Of a DNA stretch of 59,758 bases, positions 1 through 9,190 are shown in pieces (position 1 is the stretch's first letter; each line of letters begins with the position of its first letter). Below the pieces are notes generated by a model. That model was not told the DNA's origin. It searched no databases and saw only the letters and a list, made by a program, of their open reading frames with translations. This stretch comes from a virus. The stretch covers positions 1 through 59,758 of the IMG/VR virus record IMGVR_UViG_3300033550_000005; one strand, written 5' to 3'. Both the position numbers and the translations under genes were made by a program.

Positions 1-247
1 CTACTACTCTCTCTTTATATATATATATTGTGTTATTCTGTATTAATACTCCTAAACCTATGATCTATAAGACCTAACAGAAAAACACAATTCGAAAATA
101 ATCTGTATTTTCTGTTTCAACTCTTTTGCGGCGGAATCACACCCACCCGAAGTGCCGCGCGTGTTAGGATCGCGAGCAAAGAGCCTGGCGCTTCGTACCA
201 AGTCCTTCTGACGGTGGGCGAGGGTCGTGGCGCTAGGTTCTTCCAAC
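1..247. other. AT-rich left edge, no gene seen
   Basis: No convincing gene lies here. The first 125 bases are AT-rich, with a TA repeat near position 20 and several T/A runs, unlike the GC-rich genes that follow. The stretch sits between the start of the plus-strand block (tRNAs, terminase) and, if the genome is circular or circularly permuted, the start of the minus-strand block at the right edge. It is therefore a plausible divergent promoter or replication-start region. I could not fix a -35/-10 pair with confidence and found no obvious terminal repeat shared with the right end. Confidence 0.4.
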
Positions 248-324
248 GCGGACGTAGCTCAACTGGACAGAGCACGTGACTTCTAATCTCGATGTTGTGA
301 GTTCGAGTCTCACCGTTCGTTCCA
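248..324 (+). tRNA. tRNA-Arg (anticodon TCT)
   Basis: A cloverleaf can be folded. The acceptor stem GCGGACG pairs with CGTTCGT, allowing G-T pairs. There is a D arm with a GG-containing loop, an anticodon loop CTTCTAA reading TCT, and a T arm with the seven-base loop TTCGAGT. CCA is encoded at 322-324. The anticodon stem has one mismatch. It decodes AGA, a codon that is usually rare in GC-rich hosts. It is first of three tandem tRNAs upstream of the packaging genes. Confidence 0.93.
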
Positions 325-328
325 ACAA

Positions 329-418
329 GGAGGCGTGGCAGAGTGGTTGATTGCAACAGTCTTGAAAACTGTCGACGCTTCGCGGCGCCCGTGAGTTCGA
401 ATCTCACCGCCTCCTCCA
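329..418 (+). tRNA. tRNA-Ser (anticodon TGA)
   Basis: A class II tRNA with a long variable arm (CGACGCTTCGCGGCG region), as expected for serine. The acceptor stem GGAGGCG pairs with CGCCTCC, the anticodon loop is CTTGAAA (TGA, decoding TCA), the T loop is TTCGAAT, and CCA is encoded at 416-418. It lies four bases after tRNA-Arg and two bases before tRNA-Thr, so the three are probably one transcript. Confidence 0.94.
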
Positions 419-420
419 AC

Positions 421-496
421 GCTGGCATAGCTCAGTTGGTAGAGCAGTTGCCTTGTAAGCATCAGGTCGTGGGTTCGATCCCTGCTGCCAGCACCA
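421..496 (+). tRNA. tRNA-Thr (anticodon TGT)
   Basis: The acceptor stem GCTGGCA pairs with TGCCAGC. The D arm is GCTC-AGTTGGTA-GAGC, the anticodon loop CTTGTAA reads TGT (decodes ACA), the T loop is TTCGATC, and CCA is encoded at the 3' end. It is the third of the tandem tRNAs. All three read A-ending codons. Confidence 0.95.
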
Positions 497-518
497 TCAC
501 CTAACACGGAGACACACC

Positions 519-902
519 ATGAGCTGTTCAGTCGAGTCAGAGATCCAAGCGCTTGGCCGCAACGCGCCTCGCATCACGCCGATGGACATCGAGAAGAACA
601 TCGTACAAGAGTGGTACTTCACGGCTGAGGAAGGCGTAGCGGGTTCCGCTGGCGGACCTGCCCAGCTCTCGGCACTGATCCGCGATGGTCACGTTGGTGA
701 ACCATCTTCACACCTCAGCCGCGTCACCTTCTGTGTGCTGGTCCTCACCAACGGGTTCGTAGTGACTGGATCTTCGGCCGCTGTCTCGCTCGAAGGCTTT
801 GACAAGGACATCGGCAGACAGGTAGCACGTAACAACGCGATCGATCAGGTCTGGCCGCTCATGGGCTACGCGCTACGAGAACAGCTCCACAACCAAGACT
901 AA
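519..902 (+). CDS. N4 gp49 / Sf6 gene 66 family phage protein
   Basis: A 127-residue protein matching, end to end, the small phage family named after N4 gp49 and Sf6 gene 66. Recognisable features are an N-terminal APRITPMDIEKNI segment, a central TFCVLVLTNGFVVTGSS strand pair and a C-terminal FDKDIGR..A...AI..VWPLMGYALREQL helix. The family is common in phages and prophages but its function is unknown; there is no signal peptide or membrane segment. It starts after an AACACGGAG ribosome-binding site, lies 22 bases after tRNA-Thr, and stops one base before the next gene, so it leads the packaging operon. Confidence 0.85.
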   Translation: MSCSVESEIQALGRNAPRITPMDIEKNIVQEWYFTAEEGVAGSAGGPAQLSALIRDGHVGEPSSHLSRVTFCVLVLTNGFVVTGSSAAVSLEGFDKDIGRQVARNNAIDQVWPLMGYALREQLHNQD

Positions 903-903
903 C

Positions 904-1368
904 ATGACACGCAAGACGCCCACCAAGGAACAGACAGCCAAGAAGTCCTCATCCGACTTCAGGCCAGCACTCACCCAGGCCGCTGAGGTCGAAGAGGCTG
1001 CGCTCTCTGTTACCAAGGACGTCTACGACGAGACCTTCCTCCAGTTCGTTGAGTCACAAGCAGGCCTTGGTCTCGACCCGCTGTCTGATGAAGCCGTCCA
1101 ACTTCAGGCTCAGTACGCGGTGCTTGGCACTCACCCGTTCGATGTGCTCAAGCGGATCGTGGCAAACCCGTTCTGCTCGCCACGTGACAGGATCTCGGCC
1201 TCCAAGCTCTTGCTTGAGTACTCGGCACGCAAGGTACCTGCTCAGCTTGAGGTCACAGGTAAGAATGGATCTCCACTCAAGCTCGACGCCTCTCAGCTCT
1301 CACGGCTGAGCGACAAGGACCTTGATACCTTGGAGCGTCTGCTACAGAAGGCACAGGTCGCAGAGTGA
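904..1368 (+). CDS. Putative terminase small subunit
   Basis: A 154-residue protein with a Lys/Thr/Ser-rich N-terminus, a helical middle and a charged C-terminal helix. I do not recognise a clear helix-turn-helix signature, so the call rests on position: it lies directly upstream of the large terminase and overlaps its GTG start by four bases (GTGA). Small terminases recognise the packaging site on phage DNA and stimulate the large subunit. The size is within the usual range. It could instead be an uncharacterised packaging accessory protein. Confidence 0.6.
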   Translation: MTRKTPTKEQTAKKSSSDFRPALTQAAEVEEAALSVTKDVYDETFLQFVESQAGLGLDPLSDEAVQLQAQYAVLGTHPFDVLKRIVANPFCSPRDRISASKLLLEYSARKVPAQLEVTGKNGSPLKLDASQLSRLSDKDLDTLERLLQKAQVAE

Positions 1369-2939
1369 ACGCGCCCGTCTCACCCACCTTCCTGCTCGAT
1401 GCGATCAAGAGCGAGCGCGAGAAGCGGAGAGCTGAGGAATCCTTCGCTGAGTTCGCCAAGCAAGCATGGCACATCCTCGAACCTGCTACTGAGCTGAAGT
1501 GGGGATGGGGACTCGACGCTATCTGTGAACACCTTGAGGCTGTGCACGATGGTGAGATCACACGGCTCCTCATGAACGTGCCGCCAGGCTCGATGAAGTC
1601 TCTGCTCACCAACGTCCTCTTCCCAGCATGGGAGTGGGGACCGGCGAACGCACCACACCTCCGCTTCCTTGCCACTGCGCACAAGGAACCACTCGCTGTG
1701 CGCGACAACCTCAAGTGCCGTCGCCTCATCCAGTCTGACTGGTACCAAGATCGATGGCCTGTGAAGTTGGTCGGAGATCAGAACGCGAAGTCTAAGTTCG
1801 AGAACGACAAGACGGGGTTCCGCGAGGCAATGCCATTCAAGTCGATGACAGGATCTCGCGGTGATCGCGTCACGCTCGATGACCCGCTCTCAGTGGACGG
1901 AGCGCGAAGTGATGCGGACATCGAGGCTTGTGCCAACACGTTCCGCGAAGCGCTGCCCACTCGCGTGAACAACGACAAGTCAGCCATCATCGTGATCATG
2001 CAGCGGCTCCACGAGCGTGACACGTCGGGCATCATCCTCGCTGAGAAGCTGCCATACGTCCACCTCTGTCTGCCCATGCGCTTCGAGCCTGAGCGTCGTT
2101 GCATGACGTCGATCGGGTTCGTGGACCCACGCAAGAAGGCGGGTGAGCTCTTCTTCCCTGAGCGGTTCCCTGAGGAGTCAGTGGCCGAGCTCGAGAAGAT
2201 CCTTGGTAAGTACGCGACAGCTGGTCAGCTGCAGCAACGTCCTGATCCAGCTGAAGGCGGGATCTTGGACCCTGAGCTCTTCTCGCTGTGGCCTGCGAAG
2301 CGAGGTCTTCCCACCTTCGACTACGTGGTGCAGAGCTATGACACCGCGTTTGAGCCGAAGGAGCAGGCAGATCCATCCGCGTTCATGGCATGGGGTGTGT
2401 TCACCCATAAGGGGAAGCGTGGTGCCATGCTCTTGGATGTTTGGGCCGAGCACTTGGCTTACCCGGATCTACGCAAGAAGGTCTTGAAGGAGTGGCACAC
2501 ACGCTATGGCGTCGAGGACAACCGCACAGGTCGCAAGACAGACGTGGTGCTGGTTGAGAAGAAGGCATCAGGCCAGTCACTGCTGCAGGATCTCAAGGCT
2601 GGTAACGTGCCGACAGCTCAGTTCCCATTCAAGGGGATGGGTAACATCAGCAAGTCAGCACGCGCCCACCTTACCGCTCCGATCTTAGAGCTTGGCTGCT
2701 TGTACCTGCTTGAGTCCAGCAAGGAAGAAGGTGAGCCAGTCTTCTGGGCTCGCGACTTCCTTCGTCAGCTCCGCATGTTCCCGAACGGTGAGCACGACGA
2801 CATGGTTGACACATTTACGCAGGCCATGATATATTTACGCGACAACAACTGGTTCGAGCTGGACGCGGCAGACATAGACGAGGTCGAAGACCACGACTAC
2901 ACCGCGGACAAGAAGAAACAGAACCCATACCTGAGGTGA
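1365..2939 (+). CDS. terL: Terminase large subunit
   Basis: The DNA-packaging motor: an N-terminal ATPase pulls DNA into the prohead and a C-terminal RNase H-like nuclease cuts concatemers. The 524 residues show a Walker A variant VPPGSMKS at about 72-79, a Walker B VTLDDP at about 169-174, and the start of the nuclease domain at SYDTAF (about 323-328) with further acidic residues toward the C-terminus. Length and layout fit the family. The start codon is GTG, overlapping the stop of the preceding gene, which implies translational coupling. Confidence 0.93.
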   Translation: MNAPVSPTFLLDAIKSEREKRRAEESFAEFAKQAWHILEPATELKWGWGLDAICEHLEAVHDGEITRLLMNVPPGSMKSLLTNVLFPAWEWGPANAPHLRFLATAHKEPLAVRDNLKCRRLIQSDWYQDRWPVKLVGDQNAKSKFENDKTGFREAMPFKSMTGSRGDRVTLDDPLSVDGARSDADIEACANTFREALPTRVNNDKSAIIVIMQRLHERDTSGIILAEKLPYVHLCLPMRFEPERRCMTSIGFVDPRKKAGELFFPERFPEESVAELEKILGKYATAGQLQQRPDPAEGGILDPELFSLWPAKRGLPTFDYVVQSYDTAFEPKEQADPSAFMAWGVFTHKGKRGAMLLDVWAEHLAYPDLRKKVLKEWHTRYGVEDNRTGRKTDVVLVEKKASGQSLLQDLKAGNVPTAQFPFKGMGNISKSARAHLTAPILELGCLYLLESSKEEGEPVFWARDFLRQLRMFPNGEHDDMVDTFTQAMIYLRDNNWFELDAADIDEVEDHDYTADKKKQNPYLR

Positions 2940-2943
2940 CAGC

Positions 2944-3627
2944 ATGGGAGCACTTGACCAACTCATCAGACGTATCCAACCCTCTAAGCTCTCACGTGCT
3001 CAGAAGGATGACTGGCGCTCGCTCACCAAGAAGGTGTACGTGCCTGAGATGCGAAGAGCTGAGGACCGCATGGCTCAGTTCCTTCGTGCGGCTGAGACTG
3101 CACCTGATGAGGGGACACGTGAGGCTCTGCTCCGTGCTGCTGACCGCGAGAAGTACAAGTCAGCCCGCTTCGCCATGATGGACTCCGCCGCTGCTACGAT
3201 CAGCTCGGCCATACCACGTGTGGACGACGGGCTTGAGACCATGTTCCTCACCGGTGGCGAAAAGGAGCTGCCGGTCGGCATCGCCAACTTCTACAAGCCG
3301 GGTCGCTACATGGCTGATGACCCAGAGCTGAACTCAGCGGGCTACCTCGAACAGCTGGCAGCAACGGGCGAAGTGCCTGGCACTGGGCGCTCACTCCTCT
3401 ACTCGATGGGCCAGGACATGCAGGAGGATCCCATCATGTGGTTGTCGCTCCCATATGCGGACACGATGGACTTCTACAAGTCGCGTGGTGCTGAGCTCTA
3501 CTCGCCGAAGGCAGGCTCACAGCTGACCGACCGCAACTACCCGGTGTTCCGCGTTGAGCGTGGTGACCTGATCAAGAAGAAGCGCGGAGGTCTAGTGCAG
3601 TACTGCGACAGGTGCAACCATGGCTGA
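2944..3627 (+). CDS. Putative GNAT-like protein
   Basis: A 227-residue protein. The N-terminal 70 residues are charged and helical. The C-terminal half resembles a GNAT acetyltransferase fold: YLEQLAATGEVPGTGRSLL looks like the acetyl-CoA-binding loop and helix, and WLSLPYADTMDFYKSRGAEL looks like the late strand followed by the FY..GAE ending. Fold assignment is by eye and activity is unproven. It sits between terminase and portal genes and overlaps the next small membrane gene by 8 bases. Similar GNAT-like proteins occur in packaging regions of other podovirus-like phages. Confidence 0.5.
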   Translation: MGALDQLIRRIQPSKLSRAQKDDWRSLTKKVYVPEMRRAEDRMAQFLRAAETAPDEGTREALLRAADREKYKSARFAMMDSAAATISSAIPRVDDGLETMFLTGGEKELPVGIANFYKPGRYMADDPELNSAGYLEQLAATGEVPGTGRSLLYSMGQDMQEDPIMWLSLPYADTMDFYKSRGAELYSPKAGSQLTDRNYPVFRVERGDLIKKKRGGLVQYCDRCNHG

Positions 3628-3829
3628 TCGCTGGAAGAACCGCAGGTGGATGGCGTGGCTCGCTCTGCTCGGAGGCCTCGGCTTTCCGATCTTGGTCGTG
3701 CTGGCGAAGATGGAGCAGCTGTCGGCGATCGCGCCGCACTTCTACCTGTTCGTTGGCGCCGTGGTCGGCTGCTATGTGGGCTTCGCCACGATGGACGACA
3801 AGTGGACAGCACAAGAGGGTGGTAAGTGA
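3620..3829 (+). CDS. Small two-helix membrane protein
   Basis: A 69-residue protein with two hydrophobic segments (about 11-29 and 40-58) separated by a short polar turn, and charged ends. The topology resembles class II holins, but the clear lysis genes are 17 kb away, so a holin role is only a guess. The start overlaps the preceding gene by 8 bases and the TGA stop shares its last base with the ATG of the next gene. Confidence 0.6.
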   Translation: MADRWKNRRWMAWLALLGGLGFPILVVLAKMEQLSAIAPHFYLFVGAVVGCYVGFATMDDKWTAQEGGK

Positions 3830-4119
3830 TGGGCGACGTGCTGAGCTTTGCGAGGCCGGTTGAAGAGGTCATCCACCGGTCGGGCGCAGCTCACTGCCTC
3901 CACTGTCGGCACGAGTGGGTTGCGGTAGCACCTGTTGGTATCGTGTACGTCGAGTGTCCTGAGTGTCACTGTGACAAGGGCGTGTTCACAGGTGTGACGC
4001 TCCCACCTGTTGGCACTGAGCACTTCGTGTGCGGGTGTGGGAACGGTCTCTTTTCAGTGACACGGGACTACGTGCTGTGCGCTAACTGCGGTAGTTGGAA
4101 GTATTTTTCGGAGCTGTAG
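3829..4119 (+). CDS. Zinc-ribbon protein
   Basis: A 96-residue protein with several CxxC-type pairs (CLHC, CPEC, CGCG, CANC), suggesting one or two zinc ribbons. The first pair is spaced from the second by about 25 residues, and the last two form another set at the C-terminus. No enzyme domain is visible. ATG 3829 is preferred because it overlaps the previous stop; an in-frame GTG lies three bases upstream. Function is unknown; DNA, RNA or protein binding is possible. Confidence 0.65.
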   Translation: MGDVLSFARPVEEVIHRSGAAHCLHCRHEWVAVAPVGIVYVECPECHCDKGVFTGVTLPPVGTEHFVCGCGNGLFSVTRDYVLCANCGSWKYFSEL

Positions 4120-4124
4120 AGAAC

Positions 4125-6383
4125 ATGAACATCAACCAGCTACGCGACAAGATCGCAGAGATCGAGAAGATCGGACAGGACATGCACCGACGTCTCGAGG
4201 AGAAGGTGCGTCAGCTGCCTGGCAACGTGGACAAGGTGCGGCTGGGTGAGTACATCGACTCGGCCAAGCGGGACATTGACACGCGAGTGCTTGGCGCTAA
4301 GCGCGACATGTCACGTGAGCTGCTGAGCCGCAAGACCGCAGATCAGGCAACGGACAAGGACTACCTGCGTGGTGTGCCTGTCTCGACCCGTGCGCTGCTT
4401 GAACAGACGCTGCGCCAAGAGGGTCCGCGAGATCAGCTCCGTGAGTCGCCATCGGTGCCACGCCGCATGCTCTCGTCCTTCGCGGATGGGTACGAGTCGC
4501 TGGGTGGTTGGCTGAAGGACTATGACACATCGTCTGAGTCAGCACCTGAAGGCATCGCACGCTTCGCGGGTGAGCTGGCGTCTGATCCGCTGAACCTGAT
4601 CGGTGCCGGCGCCATGAAGGTCGCCCGTAAGGCTGCGCCCTACGCGCTTGGTGCTGCGGGCACAGGCTACGCACAGGACACTGAGGCAGGCGTGCTGCCC
4701 AGGTTCCTCCGACCCGCTGCGCGCTCAGCGCTGGGTGAGCTGGGTGAGAGCACGGTCGCTCCACGCGGTGCGCTCTCGGTGGTGAAGCCAAAGGGTGGGA
4801 ACTGGCTGAGCGGATCGGTGGAGGATGCGTTGAAGCCGTTGCGACAGTATGAAGATCCAGCTGTGAGAGCAGCGGCTATAAATACACCACATCTTGCTTC
4901 ACGCGTAGCCGTTAATGATTGGGTCCAAGGCCCACTCACCAAGTACGTGAAGAACCAGATGGCCACGCCCGAGGACCCGGTGCGTGCTCTTGCAGAGCAG
5001 GGGATCTTGCACATGCCGCCTATTGAGGGATTGGACTGGGTTCCGAATGAGGTAGTAGATCGCCGCAGATGGACTAAATTCCCAGAGGAGGGGATGGCTC
5101 AGAGCGATTTGGCCAAGCAGTGGGAGATTGCTTCTGACTACTCTGTTACTCCATACGCGGCAGGTGAGATAGCACAAAGCTCTATGGTACTTGATAATCC
5201 GTGGTCTACTAACTTGCCTCGTGCAGAGAAGGTATATCAGGCCTCTAAAGATCTAGGAACATACAGTGAACTAGGTCTGCCACACCTCACCGACGAGCTG
5301 AGAAACGCGACCCGAGCCGACAGCGATCTCCCCCGTCAGCTGCGTATCGAGCCCGAGAAGCTGAGCAAGATGAGCATGGACGCAGCCGTGCGCCACGTGG
5401 CGAAGATCAACGAGTGGAGAGCTAAGAACGCGGCTGAGGCCAACGCCGCGCTCGCCAACAACGCCGCCACTGCGCTGCACAAGGAGTACCCAGATCAGGG
5501 CTTTAGGTGGGTTGAGCTGCGTGCACCTGAAAAGACGGGCCGTAATATAAAGGTCCTTGCTGAGAGTGAAGACATGGCTGATGAGCTCAGTCCTGCTGCA
5601 CACGATGCCGCACGTGAGTATGGTCTTGAAGAGGGTACTGATGAGTTTGACGACTTTGTTGTCGACTGGTTAAATGAGAATGGCCACTATGCTACGACTG
5701 AGTTTGATATGGATGAGTCACATAAAGCTTTGCGCGACGCACTCAAGTACGAAGGCGACACGATGGGCCACTGTGTCGGTGGGTATTGTGACGACGTGCT
5801 GAGTGGTATGACCAAGATCTACTCACTCCGCGACGCGAAGGGTCAGCCGCACGTGACGGTGGAGGTGGCTCCACCCACAGATAATAAATACACTACAAGC
5901 TTGAAGTCTGAGTTTGGAGATGCCTGGGAAGATTACTACGACCCCACCATCGACGCTGGGTACGAACCGAGCGGTGCGCGCATCGTCCAGATCAAAGGCA
6001 AGGGCAACAAGAAGCCGAAGGATGAGTACCTACCCTTCGTTCAGGACTTCGTGCGCTCGGGCCAGTGGTCTGACGTCGGAGACCTAAGCAACACGGGGTT
6101 GCGTAAAATGGAATGGGGCCCAGACATTATTAAGGGTTTCAAAGAACATAATATCTCTCACCCCGAAGGTTACGGGACTTCAGAGGAGGTGAACGAGGCC
6201 ATCAACGCTCTGAACAAGGCACGGGGGTTCGCAAAGGGCGGAAGCGTTGTCGTTCAGCCGTGGCAAGAGACAGCGACTGTCGGTACACGCGGGTATAAAG
6301 TGAATACTATTTCGGACCTACAGGGTATAATCAACGCACTGACAGGAGGCACCAGAGATGCCGCTCAAGAAGTCACCCTCTAA
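4125..6383 (+). CDS. Large PcfJ-like domain protein
   Basis: A 752-residue protein starting at ATG 4125, five bases after the preceding stop. The N-terminal ~100 residues are helical and charged. A middle part from about 125 to 200 is rich in Gly/Ala and may insert in or contact membrane or DNA. The C-terminal third has the PcfJ-like signature MGHCVGGYC at about 546-554, followed by IYSLRDAKGQPHVTVEV. PcfJ-type domains occur in phages and plasmids; their biochemical role is not settled. Sitting between terminase and portal, it may be a virion or packaging accessory protein. Stretches near 4870-5270 and 5880-5930 are more AT-rich than their surroundings. Confidence 0.6.
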   Translation: MNINQLRDKIAEIEKIGQDMHRRLEEKVRQLPGNVDKVRLGEYIDSAKRDIDTRVLGAKRDMSRELLSRKTADQATDKDYLRGVPVSTRALLEQTLRQEGPRDQLRESPSVPRRMLSSFADGYESLGGWLKDYDTSSESAPEGIARFAGELASDPLNLIGAGAMKVARKAAPYALGAAGTGYAQDTEAGVLPRFLRPAARSALGELGESTVAPRGALSVVKPKGGNWLSGSVEDALKPLRQYEDPAVRAAAINTPHLASRVAVNDWVQGPLTKYVKNQMATPEDPVRALAEQGILHMPPIEGLDWVPNEVVDRRRWTKFPEEGMAQSDLAKQWEIASDYSVTPYAAGEIAQSSMVLDNPWSTNLPRAEKVYQASKDLGTYSELGLPHLTDELRNATRADSDLPRQLRIEPEKLSKMSMDAAVRHVAKINEWRAKNAAEANAALANNAATALHKEYPDQGFRWVELRAPEKTGRNIKVLAESEDMADELSPAAHDAAREYGLEEGTDEFDDFVVDWLNENGHYATTEFDMDESHKALRDALKYEGDTMGHCVGGYCDDVLSGMTKIYSLRDAKGQPHVTVEVAPPTDNKYTTSLKSEFGDAWEDYYDPTIDAGYEPSGARIVQIKGKGNKKPKDEYLPFVQDFVRSGQWSDVGDLSNTGLRKMEWGPDIIKGFKEHNISHPEGYGTSEEVNEAINALNKARGFAKGGSVVVQPWQETATVGTRGYKVNTISDLQGIINALTGGTRDAAQEVTL

Positions 6384-6489
6384 GAAAGCTGTCTCGGAGA
6401 ACATCAAGACCGAGATGAAAGCAGGTAAGCCTCAGAAGCAGGCAATCGCCATTGCGCTGAACGTTCAGCGAAGAGCAAAGAAGAAATGA
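6358..6489 (+). CDS. Small basic phage protein
   Basis: A 43-residue lysine-rich protein beginning MPLKKSPSKK and ending in a run of Lys. The start has a strong AGGAGG ribosome-binding site at about 6345-6350 and the gene overlaps the end of the preceding gene in another frame by 26 bases. The middle, GKPQKQAIAIALNVQRR, matches a small protein often seen next to portal genes in phages. The charge suggests nucleic-acid binding; function is unknown. Confidence 0.75.
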   Translation: MPLKKSPSKKAVSENIKTEMKAGKPQKQAIAIALNVQRRAKKK

Positions 6490-6514
6490 TGTCCGTACAA
6501 AAGGTGCAACGCTA

Positions 6515-9190
6515 ATGGACGAACCAACAGTAGACAGCCGCCAACTCTTCGAAGAGGACGCCGATCTTCAACTGACCGAGCAGGATGATGGTTCGGTAAT
6601 CGTCAATGACCTTGAGGCTGTTGATAAGTCAGAAATTGGCCAGGACTTCTTCGAGAACCTGGCGGTTTCTGTTGACAGCTTCGGTCTCAACGACCTCGCC
6701 TCAAACCTGCTAGACCTCATCGAGCGCGATGCTGAGGCCCGCAAGAAGCGGGATGAACAGTACGCCGAAGGCATCAAGCGCACAGGGCTCGGTGACGAAG
6801 CGCCTGGTGGTGCGGACTTCGAGGGTGCGTCCAAGGCCGTCCACCCTGTCCTCGCCGAGGGCTGTGTCGACTTCGCGGCCCGTACGACCAAGGAGCTGTT
6901 CCCGCCCAATGGCCCTGTCAAGATGAAGATCATCGGCAAGGCGGACGAGGAAAAGCTGGAGAAGGCTCGCCGCAAGCGCGACTTCCTCAACTGGACGCTG
7001 ACGACCAAGATCGCCGAGTACCGCGACGAGGAAGAGATCCTGCTCACACAGTTGCCACTCGGCGGCTCTCAGTACGAGAAGTTCTGGTTCGATCCTGCGC
7101 TCCGCCGTATCTGCATGGAGTTCGTGCCGATCGATAAGGTGCTGCTGCCATTCTCGGCCACGTCCTTCTACACCTCACAGCGCATCACACACGTCCAAGA
7201 GATCACCCAGGTGACGTTCGAGGACCGCGAGCGATCAGGGCTATATCGTAAGGTACCGATCACGAAGGAGGCGTCTCCTCAAGAGACACCGGCCAAGAAG
7301 GCGACTGATGCCGTCGAGGGCGTCGAGGAAGACGCGTACAACTCGGACGGGCTGCGCACGGTCTACGAGGTTGACTGCCGCATCTCGGTGAAGGACGACC
7401 CGCTCTCCAAGGGCGAGGACGGCTGGTACATCGTGCACGTCGACAAGGCGACGCGTGCTGTGCTGGGCCTGTACCGTAACTGGGAACCTGAGAAGAGCCT
7501 GCTCGACCGCATCGAGTGGTGGGTTGAGAAGAAGTTCATCCCGTGGCGTGGTGTGTACGGTATTGGACTACCACACCTGATCGGTTCGCTGAGTGGTGCG
7601 CTGACAGGTGCGCTCCGAGCTCTGCTTGACTCTGCACACATCAACAACGCGCCGGGTGCACTGAAGCTGAAGGGTGGTCGTGCCTCAGGTCAGAATACCG
7701 AGGTTGCGATCACAGAGGTCCGTGAGATCGACGCGCCGAGCGGCGTAGATGACATCCGCAAGGTCATCATGCCGATGCCGTTTAACCCGCCGTCGCCTGT
7801 GCTCTTCCAGCTCCTTGAGTGGATCACGAACCAGGCCAAGGGCGTGGTGGCGACGGCCGAAGAGCGGATCTCTGAGGCCTCAAACAACATGCCGGTTGGT
7901 ACGGCGATGGCGCTGATCGAACAAGGCTCGCAAGTCTTCAGCTCGATCCACGCCCGCCTGCATGAGTCACAGCGCCGTGCCCTGAAGATCATCTGCCGCC
8001 TAATCGTTCAGTACCCAGACGAGCACATGCAGGACCTGCAGCGCTTTGGGCTGACGCCGCAGGACTTCATGGAGAACGACGACATCGAGCCCGTCAGCGA
8101 CCCGCGGATCTTCAGCGAGGCCCAGCGGTTTGCACAGCTCCAAGAGACCTACAAGGTCGCACAGTCATTCCCACAGCTGCCGTGGAACTTCCACCAGCTG
8201 GCCAAGCGCTCGCTTGAGGCTCTGCGTGTAGACGGTATAGAGACGCTCCTACCCGATCCACCAAAGCCGGTGACCTCAGACCCAACGACTGAGAACTCGG
8301 CGGCGATGAGCGGACAGATGATAGCCGCGATCCTTGAGCAGGACCACCAGGCGCACATCACGTCACACCTGGCCTTTATCTTGTCACCTATCGGTAAGCT
8401 GGCACCGGTTGGTGCTGGACAGGCCTTGGGTGTGATCATGAACCACATCCAGCAGCACATCGTGCTCTTGTATCAGCAGCTGACCGAACAGATGCAGGTC
8501 ATGGTGATGAATGAGGCCATGATGATGGGAATACAGCCCTCACCTGATCAGCTCATGGCTGAGGCCGGCAATCGGGCACTGCAACAACTCGACCAGTTCC
8601 TCAGCCAGCTTGAGCAGCCGCTCCAAGAGGCTCAGGCCCTCGTTCAGTCGAAGATGCCACCACCACCGCCGGACCCAGCGGTTGACGCGACGTTCAAGGC
8701 CGCGATGGCTCAGATCGAAGCGCGCAAGGAAACGGACATGGCGCGGTTGAAGCTAGACCAAGGCAAGGCGATGAGCGACGAAGAGCACCGTCGCGTCGAG
8801 GCTTCGCTCAAACAGCGTTTGGAAGAGATTGTCGCAGAGAACAACCGCATGATCGAAATGATGCGTGAGGCCAACAAGCGCGAGATCGAGAGCCTCAAGC
8901 AGAACGTAGAGCTGCAGAAAAATGATGCTGACAACCGTCAGAAACAACAGACTGACCTACTACAGAATGCACAGGACAACCAGACTGCGATCATCATTGA
9001 GCGCATGCGCCAACAGCTTGAGAGAGCTGCTGAGCCGCCGTCACAAGAGGTGAAGATCCCAGACCTCTCTACATTCATGGAATCGTTCGCGAACCTGTTC
9101 GGTGAGATGCAGCGGTCGGGTGAAGAACGTCAGCGCCAGAACATGGAGCTGGTACAAAAGCTCTTGAGCGGGGGTGGTTTAGATGGCTGA
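6515..9190 (+). CDS. Portal protein
   Basis: An 891-residue protein recognised as a podovirus-type portal (head-tail connector) by its position after terminase, its length, and its long helical C-terminal part. Portals form a dodecameric ring through which DNA is pumped and later ejected. Residues about 590-780 are rich in Met/Gln helices (the barrel/crown type), with a proline cluster PPPPPDP around 715, followed by a long charged coiled coil to the C-terminus. The acidic N-terminal 60 residues are unusual. The stop region overlaps the next gene by 8 bases. Confidence 0.82.
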   Translation: MDEPTVDSRQLFEEDADLQLTEQDDGSVIVNDLEAVDKSEIGQDFFENLAVSVDSFGLNDLASNLLDLIERDAEARKKRDEQYAEGIKRTGLGDEAPGGADFEGASKAVHPVLAEGCVDFAARTTKELFPPNGPVKMKIIGKADEEKLEKARRKRDFLNWTLTTKIAEYRDEEEILLTQLPLGGSQYEKFWFDPALRRICMEFVPIDKVLLPFSATSFYTSQRITHVQEITQVTFEDRERSGLYRKVPITKEASPQETPAKKATDAVEGVEEDAYNSDGLRTVYEVDCRISVKDDPLSKGEDGWYIVHVDKATRAVLGLYRNWEPEKSLLDRIEWWVEKKFIPWRGVYGIGLPHLIGSLSGALTGALRALLDSAHINNAPGALKLKGGRASGQNTEVAITEVREIDAPSGVDDIRKVIMPMPFNPPSPVLFQLLEWITNQAKGVVATAEERISEASNNMPVGTAMALIEQGSQVFSSIHARLHESQRRALKIICRLIVQYPDEHMQDLQRFGLTPQDFMENDDIEPVSDPRIFSEAQRFAQLQETYKVAQSFPQLPWNFHQLAKRSLEALRVDGIETLLPDPPKPVTSDPTTENSAAMSGQMIAAILEQDHQAHITSHLAFILSPIGKLAPVGAGQALGVIMNHIQQHIVLLYQQLTEQMQVMVMNEAMMMGIQPSPDQLMAEAGNRALQQLDQFLSQLEQPLQEAQALVQSKMPPPPPDPAVDATFKAAMAQIEARKETDMARLKLDQGKAMSDEEHRRVEASLKQRLEEIVAENNRMIEMMREANKREIESLKQNVELQKNDADNRQKQQTDLLQNAQDNQTAIIIERMRQQLERAAEPPSQEVKIPDLSTFMESFANLFGEMQRSGEERQRQNMELVQKLLSGGGLDG

